From NCBI GenBank assembly GCA_018907035.1, contig JACCIC010000035.1, positions 1,178,001 through 1,242,000 on the forward strand: DNA of 64,000 nucleotides, given 5' to 3'. The translations under genes were made by a program, and so were the position numbers. Shown piece by piece: positions 48,481 through 60,844 of this stretch. How positions within the stretch are numbered: the stretch's first letter is position 1; the number at the start of each line of letters is the position of its first letter. The DNA is from Sycobia sp. Sy_11 (taxonomy: Eukaryota > Arthropoda > Insecta > Hymenoptera > Epichrysomallidae). A model generated the notes under the pieces. The model saw only the letters and a list, made by a program, of their open reading frames with translations. It had not been told where the DNA came from and ran no database searches.

Positions 48481-51400
48481 CGAAAATTCGGATGTTTTTG
48501 CTACTTAACACATTTTATTATTTATTTACGCGTATCTGGAAGAATCTTTTGCAACAAGATAATTTACGAATGTAACTTACGTAATGCATATATTAATATT
48601 ATGACCATATCTAAACGAGTATCTTAAAATCATAAATTTGTCATTATATTAATATTTCTGTAATTGGCAAAACATGCAATCGTTCGTGAAAATTAATTAT
48701 AAATTGTTCAACGCTATATCTACACCATTTCCAGTTCAATTACAGTTCCTCCGCAGCGTGAAAATCTTATTTAAACTAAGTGCAAGGTTTGCGCTCCAAT
48801 AACATCGCTGTTGTTGTTCTTGTTCTTTTTTTTTTCTTTTACCTCGCACTTCGTTCCTATACTGCACCGAGCTCTCGGCAATACTTTTTGCTTTTTCATG
48901 CACATTAATGCTGACCGCGGTGTCAGTTAATTGGTTGGCGCGAAACAAAAAGAGCCGGACTCTTTCAAAAGGGCTGCCATAAAGTAATAAATACTAAATT
49001 ACCAGTCGCAGAATTTACCATTCGCCCGGCTTTTTAGTGCCGCTTCTTTTCATTCGTTTAATGTTGCTGTTCAGAATAAATATTTATTTTAATTAAATAA
49101 TGGCGTTTTATATTTGCTACTAATTATAAGTCAATTTTTCATTGCACCCATGCAAATACGAGGAGAATGAAATAGAGCCGGCGGGCTGATATTTCGAAAT
49201 AGTATAATGTCGAAAGATTTAAATAAGAAGTCAACAAAAATAGCAGAAAATCGCGAGAAAGAAAACAAAGAAATTGCATTGAAGAAGGAGACGGGCAGAC
49301 AGTATATAAGATTTCACATTAATTAAAGCGCTCCAGATGTTCGGAATTACTTTGTCTTCACAATGTTCCTACCTCGACCTTCTCCTCAATTTCACACCAA
49401 GTACCAAAAAGAAATATTCAGAAATTCAGAATTTTAAAATTATTGCCTCCCCCTCTCTAATAACTCATAGTTGAATAAATTTATGTAATTTCACATTCAC
49501 TTTATTTAATTAATGAAATGTCGTTACCTGATGCACGTAAAATATAGATTACTGCTCAAGTTTCATAAATTTTTAAATAATTTTGTATTCAAAATGAGCA
49601 GTAAATTTTTATTAATAAAAGTAAAACAAGATTATTAAGGTAATCTGTTCGAAAAGCCAGCTAGAAAAGCCTACAACATGAAACGAACAGTCTCAAATAT
49701 TACATATCTTACAGATAATCAAAGTCAATTCTAGTTTATTGACTAGAATCGACATTCCGAAAAATAGAGTGGTATAGAAGTCGTGTTTTTAAAGGTCGCT
49801 ATTATTGTAAACCTGGTTGATTTAATTTTTTTTTTTTTTTGATATTTTATCCTGGCAACTATTTTTATTCCAATTTCGACAGCCGGTATAATTTTTTCGC
49901 AATATATCAATTTGAGAAACACAAATGCGCAATCTTTACAGCCGTATTTCATCGACATTCAGTCTACAATTCTCAGCAATACAATTAACATATTATCTAT
50001 AAGTTATACTTAGCTTGAACTATGTAAAAAAAAAAAGAACACTACTATCTATTGCTGATTATAATGTGTTTTCGTGCGGGCATAAAATGTAGCGAGGAGG
50101 CGACGTTGATTTATGAGTCCACAATTTATTTTTCGGTATAATTCTTGAGCAATCCACTCAATCAGAGGCGCACCGAAACAGGTCTAAATTTTTTATGGCT
50201 CAATATTTTAGAATTATTTTCATTGTGGTTTATAATACACTTGAAGGCGACCGCCGGAGCGAGTTCGAGGTAGCTATTCTTAAATGCAATACCGCTGTTG
50301 ATTTTGTAATTTTAGTATAGGCGATTTGAGCATTAATAAACCGAGCCCGTCTACTCCTCGTACAATATTGTTCGCGATTCACGCAAGGCGCGCAATACGA
50401 TGCCATTGCATTTTGATTCTTCGCATGACAGAGCAAAAATAAATTTCGTACTTTTTATTGTCGTGCCCTAGTATTTTTAACCACAATGTTTTAATGGCTC
50501 ATCTCTCGTTCCCCGTTTCCCGAAGGCGTTGACTCTGAATTTCGACAAAGCTGCATTCTTTCACGAACTAGAATCTGTAACTCGATATGGGCTCAATAAT
50601 TTTCTGCATATTGACGATAAAGTTCGATTTGTCTCTTGCCGGATTTTTATTAGGCCACTTCATTTAGAATGCCCGCAAGTTGTTGCTGAACGTTCTGAGA
50701 ATTGATTATTTTTACCCGCTTATATAGATTTTCTTCAGGTAACCGATTGGAGCCTATATAATTTTAGCTCTTTATCGAGTTCCTCAGGCTCTTTGAATCT
50801 GCAAATAGCAATTCTATACTTAGACTCGACACGTTAATGATTACCTGCATGGAAAATTTAAGGACATCATTAAGATCATTGTGGCATCAAATGCAGATTT
50901 CATTCGATCACTGGCTTGGGTAAACTTCAACGGCCTTTTAATCAATGCCAGTAGATCTCGGGCTATCTAATGGCTTGGTAATCGAGATTTTATGGAGCAT
51001 CTTCGTGAACATCAAATCCCTCCAGTACCCGCAGATAATAATAGCTTATTGCATAAAATAGTTCCATTAAAATGTTAGGGATCCATATTGATAAGACGTG
51101 ACGAACTTTATGCTCTTTCAAGGCTACATAAGTACAATAATTTAATCTTTCGATACACAAAGCTAATGTAACTAAAATAGTTGATTTTTTCCACTGTTGG
51201 AATATTATTTGGACAGGTTTTTTTTTTAGAAAATACGCTAAATTTATCAATGAGATTATCTAAGAGTATGGTGTTACATTACGAGAAAAATATTAAAAAA
51301 TTTGAGCAGGCGTTGGAATTATGATGATGTTGTAAATTCAATATTCTTTTAGAAAAATTATTTGTGATTACGTTTTATCCAATTCTTTTTATTCCCATCC

Positions 51401-52080
51401 AACTATACGAGATTTTAGACGCGCCTTTCACTTCAAGTTAGAAATATTATAGGCTATCCATGATTATTGTAAATAATTATTGTTTATAGTCGATTAATTA
51501 AGAAATAATCTGTTGAAATTAGTCAGCGTATATCCCCTAAGTTACACATCACATTAACACTCGCTTTTTAAACTAATAAAGCTTTATAAACCTTTGTTTG
51601 TTATTGAATGACGTTTGTGATCTACGTAGTAAAGTTTAAATTTTATAATACAATATTATGACTACTGATTTATTTTTACATTCATAGTAAATGGCGCCTT
51701 TATAATTTGATATTTAATGTACTTTTAGTTCTTAGTCAATGGAATGTTATTTCTATAAATAAATCTGAACTTCTTCCCCGGAAACCGTTCAATCCACCGT
51801 AGGTTTAAATTGTTAAAGAAGAGCGATAAAAATAAAACTGCGAAGATTGTGTAAAATAATGAGCTTTTCTCGTTTTAAATCCGGTATCGCGGTACTCGAA
51901 CGAGCACTTCAATCGATAATGAACAAAAATATTGCCGCTCGACGGTTCTTTTCTGTATATCTGTAGTATTAATTAATTTACTCCGCCAAATCGTTGACGT
52001 TACGCCGGATTTTTAATCTAAAGCGTCGCTTAAAAAGTGCATTAAGCCGATCGAGGCATTAAAATAAAAGTTCGGTGCTC
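48481..52080. other. Large AT-rich desert with a non-repetitive core
   Basis: About 3.6 kb. The part at 50050-51260 is more balanced and non-repetitive than typical desert DNA. It includes an 86-codon minus-strand frame at 50990-51250 (no ATG start, hydrophobic, unrecognised). One copy of a duplicated element lies at 51489-51565. No gene is called. Confidence 0.4.
51489..51565 (+). repeat. Diverged direct repeat, copy 1
   Basis: This copy contains GTCGATTA (51489-51496), a 22-base core at 51527-51548 including TATCCCCTAAGTTACACA, and CACTCGCT (51558-51565). The same three blocks occur in the same order in copy 2 with shorter spacing. Flanking sequences differ, which gives the repeat edges. 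Confidence 0.65.
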
Positions 52081-52520
52081 GCGAATAAATAAAGTTCGGC
52101 CGGTGGCAAACACGGGCCATCGCTCGCGTACAATGCGCGCGCGGACGCGTCCGACCGCCAAGGATGTATTTTATAGGTCCGATGCCTTTTATAGGCGGCT
52201 GAGGGGCTCGCGGGCCGACGAGCGCGGCCGGGAGGGGGGGGGGCTGGCTTTAAAGAAACTACCCGGCCCAGAAGATGAGGAATCCCGTGCAATTAAAGAC
52301 TTATACTGCCCGCATATCTCCGGAATCAATCGGACGGTTAAAAGTGCGCGATTATGTGCACCTGTGTGAGCGTATATGCAGGTGTATTTATTGGCCGATG
52401 GGGGCAATAAAATCCCCCCCTCCCCCCAATGGGCAATGGATCTGAAAAGTCGATGAGCCGAATGCTCGAACGAATAATTCTCACCGAATCTTTGTCTCCG
52501 ACGCCGTTTTTATTATTCGA
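52081..52520. other. GC-rich island with paired TTTTATAGG words
   Basis: A compact CpG-rich island. TTTTATAGG occurs at 52169-52177 and 52187-52195, 18 bases apart. At 52400-52418 GGGGG and CCCCC flank CAATAAAAT, a small possible hairpin. Confidence 0.45.
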
Positions 52521-52945
52521 TAAATGTCTTTGTTAGTTTAACTTTGTTGACGCTGTTCAGCATCTGGCCATTTATTTATAAAATTGGCGATATTGCCAAT
52601 TTCGCAAAAATCTTGATTTATCATTGTGAAGCCGTTTTGGCACGAGTCGCGAAATTTTTGCAGCTCTTTTATGTATCGGTATGTACGCGCGGGACGAAGT
52701 TCAACCATAAAGTACTTTCCACCGGGCCGAGGGAGGGACGAGGGGGCCTGGTCGATTTTATGATTTTATGGCTTTCTTTTACGAAGCTGTCGATTAGATT
52801 ACCCATCGTATATCCCCTAAGTTACACACCACTCGCTAGAGAGAAAATATCGCAATTTCGTACGACGTTTCGACATTTTACAACCTCGTGGAGGGATTCG
52901 ATTGATTTTTTAGGTTTTTTATCGATTCCCCAGATCGTTATGTGA
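52521..52945 (+). other. Open stretch, not recognised
   Basis: A frame without stops runs from 52544 to 52945, about 133 codons, but begins at TTG. The product starts hydrophobic and is not recognised. Copy 2 of the duplicated element lies within this frame. A decayed mobile element is possible. Confidence 0.15.
52789..52837 (+). repeat. Diverged direct repeat, copy 2
   Basis: GTCGATTA (52789-52796), the identical 22-base core (52807-52828) and CACTCGCT (52830-52837) match copy 1. Offsets between copies are 1300, 1280 and 1272 bases, so the copies differ by indels of about 20 and 8 bases. Confidence 0.65.
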
Positions 52946-54540
52946 GATACTTTTCTAAAAATACATTTAACGTTCTTTATTCGAAAATGTTAATTCCGCA
53001 AGCGGCTACTCGTAAATTCTTCGTGTCATTATAAATTGTTAAAGCTCAATAATTCAGCTTGCAAAATACTTTATTATTATCCTTTTTTTTTATTTCAATA
53101 CAATAAAAACGGAGAACGAGCGAGAGTTAAATGTTCTAAAAGATATAAACATAAATTCAGTTGATAAATTTACCCACGAAACATTCGAATTTATTTATAA
53201 TTTTACTGGCAGTATTCTGAAAATCAATCAAATATTTGCGAAGAGTTCTTAGAAAAGTATTTAAGGTAAAAATTTTATATTTGAAATTAAGATTTAAAAC
53301 GACGACCTTGACTTTCATGATGATTTATAAATTTTATAAAAACAGTTTGGAGAAGTTTTGTCTCTGACTTAAATACAGAAATGTAAAAGTTCTTTATTTG
53401 AAGTATCGTATATATAATCTTACCAAGATATTCTTCACCGATCACATTTCTTTTATCTCAGAATTAAAAAATTATTCTCGTGTTTTCAAATAAAAATTTC
53501 ATGTATTACATTTGCTTGAACGCATTAAAAGCAAAAGCAAATTTCCTTAAAAGTTTTGATAAGAAATATATATATAAATATTTTGTAAATGTTATGTCAT
53601 TGATCTATTCCATTTGTTTGAAGGATCCTAGTGAGGTTGTAAGACTTTAGATCAGTACATAATTATTAGCAAAGTCAACAATAATACCGATTTAATTCTA
53701 TTCTATGATTAAAATTTATATTTGTATCGGTGACGTCTTTTATAGAGTTAATAATACTGTAGAGGCTATGAAAGTATATTTTATAGTTTGTTTCATACTT
53801 CAATGTAATTTATTTTAATATTATATTTACAAGAGAAACGATTAAAAGTAGAAATTTTCAAGGAAACATTTTATTGGCTTTTATAATCATTTATTTAAAA
53901 GGTAGATTTAATAAAACTGATGAAAATGATATTTCAATGTAATGTTGATTTACTTTCTATAGATATTTAAGAATGAGATATACGTTTGTACATTTCAATG
54001 TAGTTTATTTTGAGGATTAATATTCCTTAATATAAAAATATGATTTTTTTAAAAGCAGCCACAGAATTTTTTATTTTAAAAATTATAAATATTTAAATTG
54101 TACATACTCGTGAAATAATTGGTTACATTTAAATAAAATTTTATCAATATCACCAGATCTTTTTTTAGTACACTATTAAGAGATATTGAAATACAATACA
54201 TACATCTAAGAGATGGTCGTAAATAAATATATTTTTATATAAAGAAAAATTGAGTACGATAAGAATACGGAGGTAAATGAGAAGATAAAATGATTTAACA
54301 AGTTATTTTATAAATAATCAAGCGTGTAATAAGGTCGAAATATTAAAACTGATAGATGAAGAATGCACTTCTGAACTAGTAGTAATATTTTACTATCAAG
54401 AGCGGAGCAATCTATTGCACAAAAATAAATAAAACTTGAGAGTGAAAGAGATAGCCACACACCAAAGCTTCAGATGTTCGAGTGTAGAAGAAAAATGAAT
54501 CATTCCTAAAAATACGACGCGATAGATTAATTCTATTGCT
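52946..54540. other. AT-rich non-coding desert
   Basis: About 1.6 kb of very AT-rich DNA, stop-dense in all frames. No gene or repeat array seen. Confidence 0.6.
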
Positions 54541-55297
54541 GAAAGCTTGTTTTGACCAATGATCACGAGAAGGGATGGGCGGCGGGGGAGTGGGAAAAAG
54601 AGAGAAAGAGACACAATGACGAATGTAACGAGCAGCTTGTGCAGCTAAGGCGAATCGAGGAGGCTGATTTTTCAATCGAGCCTGTCACGCGGTGGTGCGA
54701 GCTGCGGTCCCGTTTCTCGCCGTGCGTGGGCGCGTTTCGGCGCGGCGACCAATCATCCCCGATAGAGGCGCATAATTCACCGGGCGCGCGGGTCACCGAC
54801 GGCCCGCGCGCTCTCGCCGACTCCCCCCGTGCGTTCGCCTCGACGTGGAACTGGACCGAACTTCTCCGGGAGTGGGGATCTATTTCCTCCCGTCCCCTTA
54901 ATGCCGCGTCGCCGTCCGACTAACGCAGAACGCCGCTCGCGCGGCGCGCGGCCGGACAAATAATTTACTGCCCTTCTCGAGAATCCCGCGCCCCCTCCCT
55001 CCCCCCCCCCCGCCCACCAGCCCGCCGTCCTTTCCCGCCATTCCGAAAACAACTTCAAATCTCCCTCGGCCTCCTCTTCACCTGCTTCATTCTTCGCCGA
55101 TACTCCCCGCGCCCCGCGCCCGTTTCTATTTTGCGCTTTTCCCATTTCGTCTTCATACTTCTGACTAGTCTCGTTTAGCCCTCCGCACTTCACGGCGCAT
55201 TACCCGCCGCAGTCCGCCGCGCCAGTTGCCGCTCGCTCGTCTTCGCAGCCGCTATTCTTCTGCGCGGCGCGGCTCTGGCTCGGATTCGCGACTGCCA

Positions 55298-55310
55298 CCC
55301 CCCCCCCCCC
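55298..55310 (-). other. 13-base C homopolymer
   Basis: A run of 13 C followed by G and further C runs. The minus strand has G-quadruplex potential. Confidence 0.9.
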
Positions 55311-55409
55311 GCCCCTCCATTATCCGGTCTCCTCCGCCTCCTGCCGTTCGTCGCGCGGCGCGCGACTCCGTGACTCTATCTTCCCGGCTCGATCGTGCAC
55401 GTTCAGGCG

Positions 55410-55452
55410 CGGACGGACGGACGGACGAACGGCCGTACGAACCAACGGACGC
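55410..55452. repeat. (GGAC)n tetranucleotide repeat
   Basis: Four perfect GGAC units are followed by degenerate copies (GAAC, GTAC, GGAC). Confidence 0.85.
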
Positions 55453-56117
55453 ATGTGGGGCAGAGGGAGCTTGTCCGACGAGATAATGCCTCCTCCTACA
55501 AACCAATCTATTAGGCGCCATCTCTCTCGCCGCGGCTGCTCGGTTACATCGAGGCCCTTCTCTCCCCGATCGCCCGTCATTGTCGCGCCGAGCTCCTCTA
55601 ATCGCTGCCCCGACGCTGCGCCCTCCTCCTCTTCTTTGTCTTCCTCTCCTGCTCTGCCTCTTGTCTCCGGCAATCTTTCCTTTCGCGGGCTCCCCGGCAC
55701 AGCCGCACTCACCGGAAACGTCGCGACACGACTCGGCCGGACCGCCCACGTGGTATCGCCGCTCGCAATGTAACGCGCACGTCCGCGCCGGCGCGATGGC
55801 AATTTTTCGCATATTTTTCAATCAATGCGCTCCCTGCACCCTCGCTGGTCACCACTGACAATTGAGTTAAGGGGGATCTTTTCTCCCGGCGGAAAAAAGG
55901 GGCGATAATCCTCCTTTATGGGGGAATAAAGTTTGAATTTATCAATTATCCCATTGACAAGTGCGCCAAGCTCATTTACGAAATTATCACTTACAGCCGG
56001 TAGCGTATAATGCATAGTGATGACGATATGAAGACATCGCTTAAATTCATCATTCTCAATTCTCGTAAACAGGCAGTTATAAATTATTCAGGCCGAAGTA
56101 GCCGAGTATATGGCCGA

Positions 56118-56139
56118 GGGAGAGAGAGAGAGAGAGAGG
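56118..56139. repeat. (GA)n microsatellite
   Basis: A short GA array. Confidence 0.93.
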
Positions 56140-56692
56140 CAGCGGGCCGGCGTCGGCGTCGGTGGCAGACCCCATCACGTTGGGATGACCTAAGCGGTCG
56201 CGCAGTCGCGCGCTAACTGCCGTCGAATTAGCCAATTGAGGGCTTCGAGTATCCGCGGATATCTTATTACACACTCGACCAATGGCGCCCGACCTTAAAC
56301 GCCTATCTCGTCCGGCAAGCTGCGAACGATCCTCTTCCTCCCCCCACCGCCCTTCCCCGCACCGATTGCTCCCCCCCCCTCCCTCCCACACCCATCATCA
56401 TTATTCGCGCGCGGAGCGCTGCACGGCAATAATTTCTGGCCTTCGGTGTCGATTCCTCGCTCGTTAATTCTCATATCCTCCGATTGGCCTTTTTGCGGCG
56501 GCGCTGCGACCGCTTGGAAATCGAGCCGCGGCCGAACATCGCCCGAAATAGATCCCGATTCCGCTTGACGGAATTGCGACGGTACAGAGGGGGGGGGGGA
56601 TAAAAAATCGAGCACGGGTGCGATTTAATGATTTTTGTTCGAGATGCTGTCGCGTCCAATTTTCACGCAGACGAGCGACGGCCGCCAGTGAA

Positions 56693-56714
56693 GTGTGTGT
56701 GTGTGTGTGTGTGT
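56693..56714. repeat. (GT)n microsatellite
   Basis: A pure GT array. Confidence 0.95.
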
Positions 56715-57180
56715 CTATGAGTGCTTGTACGTGTGGGTGTGAGTACGTACGACGAAAAAGCGAGCTCTCCGAGATTAGACCTCTCGTTCCACTGGTGATC
56801 ACGTTCGACGCACTAATAAGAGCGCCACCACCATTTTGGCATCCGTTGCCATTGATTAACCGACCGACTGTAGTATATGGGAGAGTCGAACGCAGGACGA
56901 TCGCGAACGCGTGCATCACGAGCGCTTGGTCTGCCCCTGGCGGCGAGGGAGGATAGCCTCGTTCGTGTAGAACAGGTGCGCGCCAGAAAATTTATATTCC
57001 CTGAGTACTGGGATTTCGCGCGACTACTCTTGGCGGCGTACGCGCTTTACATTAGCCACTTTCATGATCCTCGTTAGCGCACCCGGTGCACAAACGACTA
57101 GGATGTCCTAATAAGAGAAGCTGCGGAGCTGCGAAGGATCCGGCCATCGCCAGAGTAGCCTCGTAAAACGGCTCAACGTT

Positions 57181-58600
57181 TGAAAGCTTGCATCTCTATT
57201 ACATGATATTCCAGGGATATAGTTTGAAAACTGTCGAGAGTGTATTTGGGAACAAGCACTTTTTTATCGTTAAGTACATTTTATATATCCTGATTTTTTT
57301 AACGTTTTCTAAGAAAGCTGGAACGTTTTTATTGCTTTCTTAAGCTAGAAAAATTTATTTTCCGTTCCTCAGTTCGAGCGTTTGTACGTTTTTTTTTAAG
57401 AAAGTGCCGAAAAACTTACGGCTTACGTCGTACGAGAACTGAATTCACTATTTTCCGAATTTTATTAACATCATATCAATTTCAAAAGACAGTTTTCTCT
57501 GAAACAAATATTAAAAAAAGAGGGAAATATTATTCAGTATTTCGTAGCCACTGCAGCTTAATTGAGACATCTAAAGATCTTTTACTTATGGTACTTTCTT
57601 TAAATATAAAATACTTCATTTCATTTTGGAAGTCGAGTCAGTTTAATCATGTGGCAGAAAAAATGCTTGAACGTGCAAACATCTAATTTTTTTAAATGGA
57701 ACTGCAAGAATCCAATATCTCAATCTTCATGTTACCCCAGAATTCGTTACTCAAACGTTATTGCACAATTTCAGAGCGTTTTTAGTGATTCAAAATTTGT
57801 AAATCAACGCGTCAAAATCTTATTATCAGTTCTAGCATTCAGTATGAATCTCGAACAAATTGAAGCTGCATCTCTAGATCAAGTAATCCTTGGTCAAGGA
57901 TAAACTATCTATGTACATTCTCTTTCTCTCAATCCTTTACTCTCTAACCTGTACCAAAACAAAGAGGAAATAAATAATAAGTTAGAGTTGAGCAAAAAAG
58001 TAACTATTTAATTAACTCTTCTCTCTCTGTCTTTCCTTACAAAGTCCAGAAAAGAGAATGCTCTTTCCTTCTGAAGCTATTTTGTTCTCAATTAGATTGA
58101 TAAATATTTAAAAATATTATTTCACTTCTATTATAGGAGGATCTTAAAATATTGAAGAAATGTGTAAGCTAAAATTGGCTTTTATATTGTTAATAATCTT
58201 GCGATCTAACGATCTTGTGAATCTTGTGAAGCTTTAGACGTTATATTCTTATTGAATTAGTTATTTATTTATTTATATAATTATATATGTAAAGTAGTGA
58301 TTTTCAGCAACATAAAAAGTCGTTTACGTACTGGATAAGGCAAAGGATTTCACGTGAAATGTTAATAATTTAGTAAACAGCAACGATAAGTTAAAAATGA
58401 ATTTTTGAATTTGAACAAATTTCCAAATGAAGTCAACAAAAGAATAAATTTTCAAAAAAAATCGTGAGATTAAGATACTGTGGTACGAGATTATTTTTCA
58501 ATAATATTTATGTTCGAGCCGAGCCCGTAAGAAAGAGGGCCGGCTAATAAAATAAAAATTTAGAAAGCTGAACATTAACCCGCAAGAGGGTAGAAGAGGC
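57181..58600. other. AT-rich non-coding block
   Basis: AT-rich DNA with no recognised gene. An 84-codon plus frame at 57649-57903 has an ATG but no recognisable domain. The right end includes TTCTTTACAG, a good 3' splice-site match at 58613-58622. Confidence 0.45.
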
Positions 58601-58622
58601 AATATACTTGAATTCTTTACAG

Positions 58623-59024
58623 ACTCCCGGCTGCACTCGCCGGATCGCTAGACCGAGAATGGCGAAAGTTTCATCGGAATATTTCGGTCCGTTCGCGGCA
58701 ATTTATCCCGGCGGATATTTTTCATTGGAATTGAAAAATAGGAGAGATACAGCGGGCTTGCGGGGGGGGTGGAGGGTACGAGCGAACGGGCGGGCGTTTG
58801 TAAGGCTGGTTGAAAAAGTTCGGGATGCGAGGGAACGGAGAAGAATGAAGAGCGAGGAGCGAGAAAAGCGTAACGGGAACTTCCGTCGGGAAGACGAAGG
58901 GTTTTATACACGGGGCTTGTTGGATGATCGCCACGTCCCCGACGGCGCGATCCCAAACTATGCACGTATACGTAATGTACGCGCCGTCGTGGCGAGGCTG
59001 CCTCCGGGATCGAGATCCGCCAAG
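58623..59024 (+). other. Candidate internal exon, protein not recognised
   Basis: The stretch is preceded by TTCTTTACAG, a good splice acceptor, and followed by CAAG|GTACGA, a good splice donor. It is open in one frame, is exactly 134 codons (402 bases) and would be phase 0 at both ends. The frame continues open to 59306. An ATG at 58659 in an AGAATGGCG context could also be a start. The product is Arg-rich, non-repetitive, with a charged middle around residues 60-90; no domain is recognised. The region is only moderately GC-rich, so the frame is somewhat more notable than those in the CpG islands, but codon use shows no clear bias. Confidence 0.22.
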
Positions 59025-59401
59025 GTACGAGGAACACATTGCATGCGTTCACTTGCGACGCCAGAGCCAGGAATTAGATGGAATCGACTAAACTTTCGGT
59101 ATTGGCCGCGCCGATTGGAGGAAGGGCTAGTGGTAATCTCAAAATGGCAAGACGTCTCCTCCTTCGCGATGGTATACCCTTCGCGACCATCTCTGTCTTC
59201 CGCGTTACTCGCCCACATTATGACTTTGAATGCGCGAATATGCACCTTTCGACCGCTCGCGTTGAGCGTTTACGGTTACGTTGGAAAATCAGGCAGCCAA
59301 CCGTAAAAAGACTGTCTGAGACCACGATCTGACCCTTCGATCTCGCCCTCGGCCACGACGATGAGTGCCGCGACAGCTTGTCTATTATATAAAGAACGTG
59401 A

Positions 59402-59429
59402 AAGAGAGAGACAGAGAGAGAGAGAGAGA
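59402..59429. repeat. Imperfect (GA)n microsatellite
   Basis: A GA array with one C interruption. Confidence 0.92.
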
Positions 59430-59479
59430 TGCAGCGAGAGAAAGACTCGTGATATATCGTCATCTCCTCGTTATGGACC

Positions 59480-60240
59480 TCGAGTTTTCCTGTTCTATTT
59501 CATTCCGCTATTTTCTTCGCCCTTCTTTGGATCAATGCTAATTATATATATATTCTGATCGCTTTTTCACGCAATCCACTTTATAAATAATTATACGATT
59601 AACTATTTGGTAGTGCAGGGAAGCATCATAATTGTTTAAAGTATATGCTTCGTATAATTATCCACATGCAAATGTAGGAGTTTATAGTAGGCTAAAGGTG
59701 TACTGACTATATAAGTATTAGAAAATCATATTTAGCATATGAAAAACTACTGTTAGATTGTGCCAATGTATATTTCTCGGTAAATTAATTGTTGATGCTT
59801 AAGAGAGTATGAAATGAAGAAAAGAAATTCATTGTTTATGTATATGCGCTCGCTACGTTGTATGACCTTATACTTGGATACCTCGAAAGAATATATTATA
59901 CCGTTTCGTATTGTAGACAAAGGATCATTAGAATATTAAAATTATATCATATTATCATTAAGGCGTTGCAAAGAGCATCGTGAAGTGAGTTCATACCCAA
60001 TTACATAATTTACGCAAATAATTTAAGATTTTACAATATTGTAATTTTCTTCGTTATATTTAAAATTTACATTAAAATAAATCTTAATATGACAGATCCG
60101 AATCCAAAATGAATTTTGCGGAAATAATATGTTAAAATATTTTATTCTTGCTTGATGTGTTGAAAAAAATCGAAAGCTCAGTCCAGAATCACCTGAAAAT
60201 GCGTGTAACTCTATGGCCAGGTAAGTTTCAAAAAGATAAT
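59480..60240. other. AT-rich spacer
   Basis: AT-rich DNA with no gene seen. Its right end contains a perfect consensus splice donor, CAG|GTAAGT, at 60218-60226 on the plus strand, but I could not define an exon ending there. Confidence 0.5.
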
Positions 60241-60840
60241 ACATCGAATGAGGACGAAAGCGGGGAAAAGAAATTCAGAAACCGTTCTGTCGAGCGCATT
60301 CGAGCAGATATTACATACCTGCGCGACGCGTCTGGTTCCCAGCCCACTTCGGACACAGAAGCTCGCGGCGCCGCTCCCCGCGCGCCCACAAACACACAAA
60401 AGCCGAAGACGCGGCGCGGAATAAAAACGTTTCCCACAGATCAGTAACGTAACCTCGGTGCGGCGCGACCATACGCGTAAATTATACACATCTCGGTGGC
60501 GGGGCTCCGTGGCGCTGCCCGCGCGGCAGACGAGCCGGAAGGAGAGCGCTCGCGAATGAAGCAAAAAAAAAAAAAAAAAAGGAACACTGTTATATTATAC
60601 AGGAGTCATTGTCGCGCGTGCGCGCGCATCCGGCGAACGGAGTTATTACGCGTGCCGCGCGGGCTTGGATATTATCGAGAAGGAGAAATGAGGGACGGGG
60701 GGGGCGGAGGGGGAGTTGGCGCGATGGCGATAGGAAAAACCGAAGGAGCGCGCCGCGCAATCGCGACGGACGTCGATATAATCGCCGAGGCCGCGTATTG
60801 ACGGTCATCGCGGTCGTCCCAACTAATGCCAAATAATCTC
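60241..60840. other. GC-rich island
   Basis: CpG-rich with an 18-base A run and a G-rich stretch at about 60696-60718. Open frames on both strands are not recognised. Confidence 0.5.
60563..60580. repeat. Poly(A) tract, 18 bases
   Basis: A pure A homopolymer within GC-rich DNA; no recognisable retroposon body next to it. Confidence 0.9.
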
Positions 60841-60844
60841 ACAG

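Larger units (their letters stand above)
54541..57180. other. Long CpG-rich island
   Basis: About 2.6 kb with C runs at 55001-55011 and 55298-55310, a GGAC-type tandem repeat, and GA and GT arrays. Frames of 90-189 codons overlap on both strands around 54777-55821 and are Arg/Ser/Pro-rich. No protein is recognised. Confidence 0.5.

Noticed and set aside
55252..55821. A 189-codon minus-strand frame
   Set aside because: It is Arg/Gly-rich in a CpG-dense island with competing frames on both strands and no recognisable motif.
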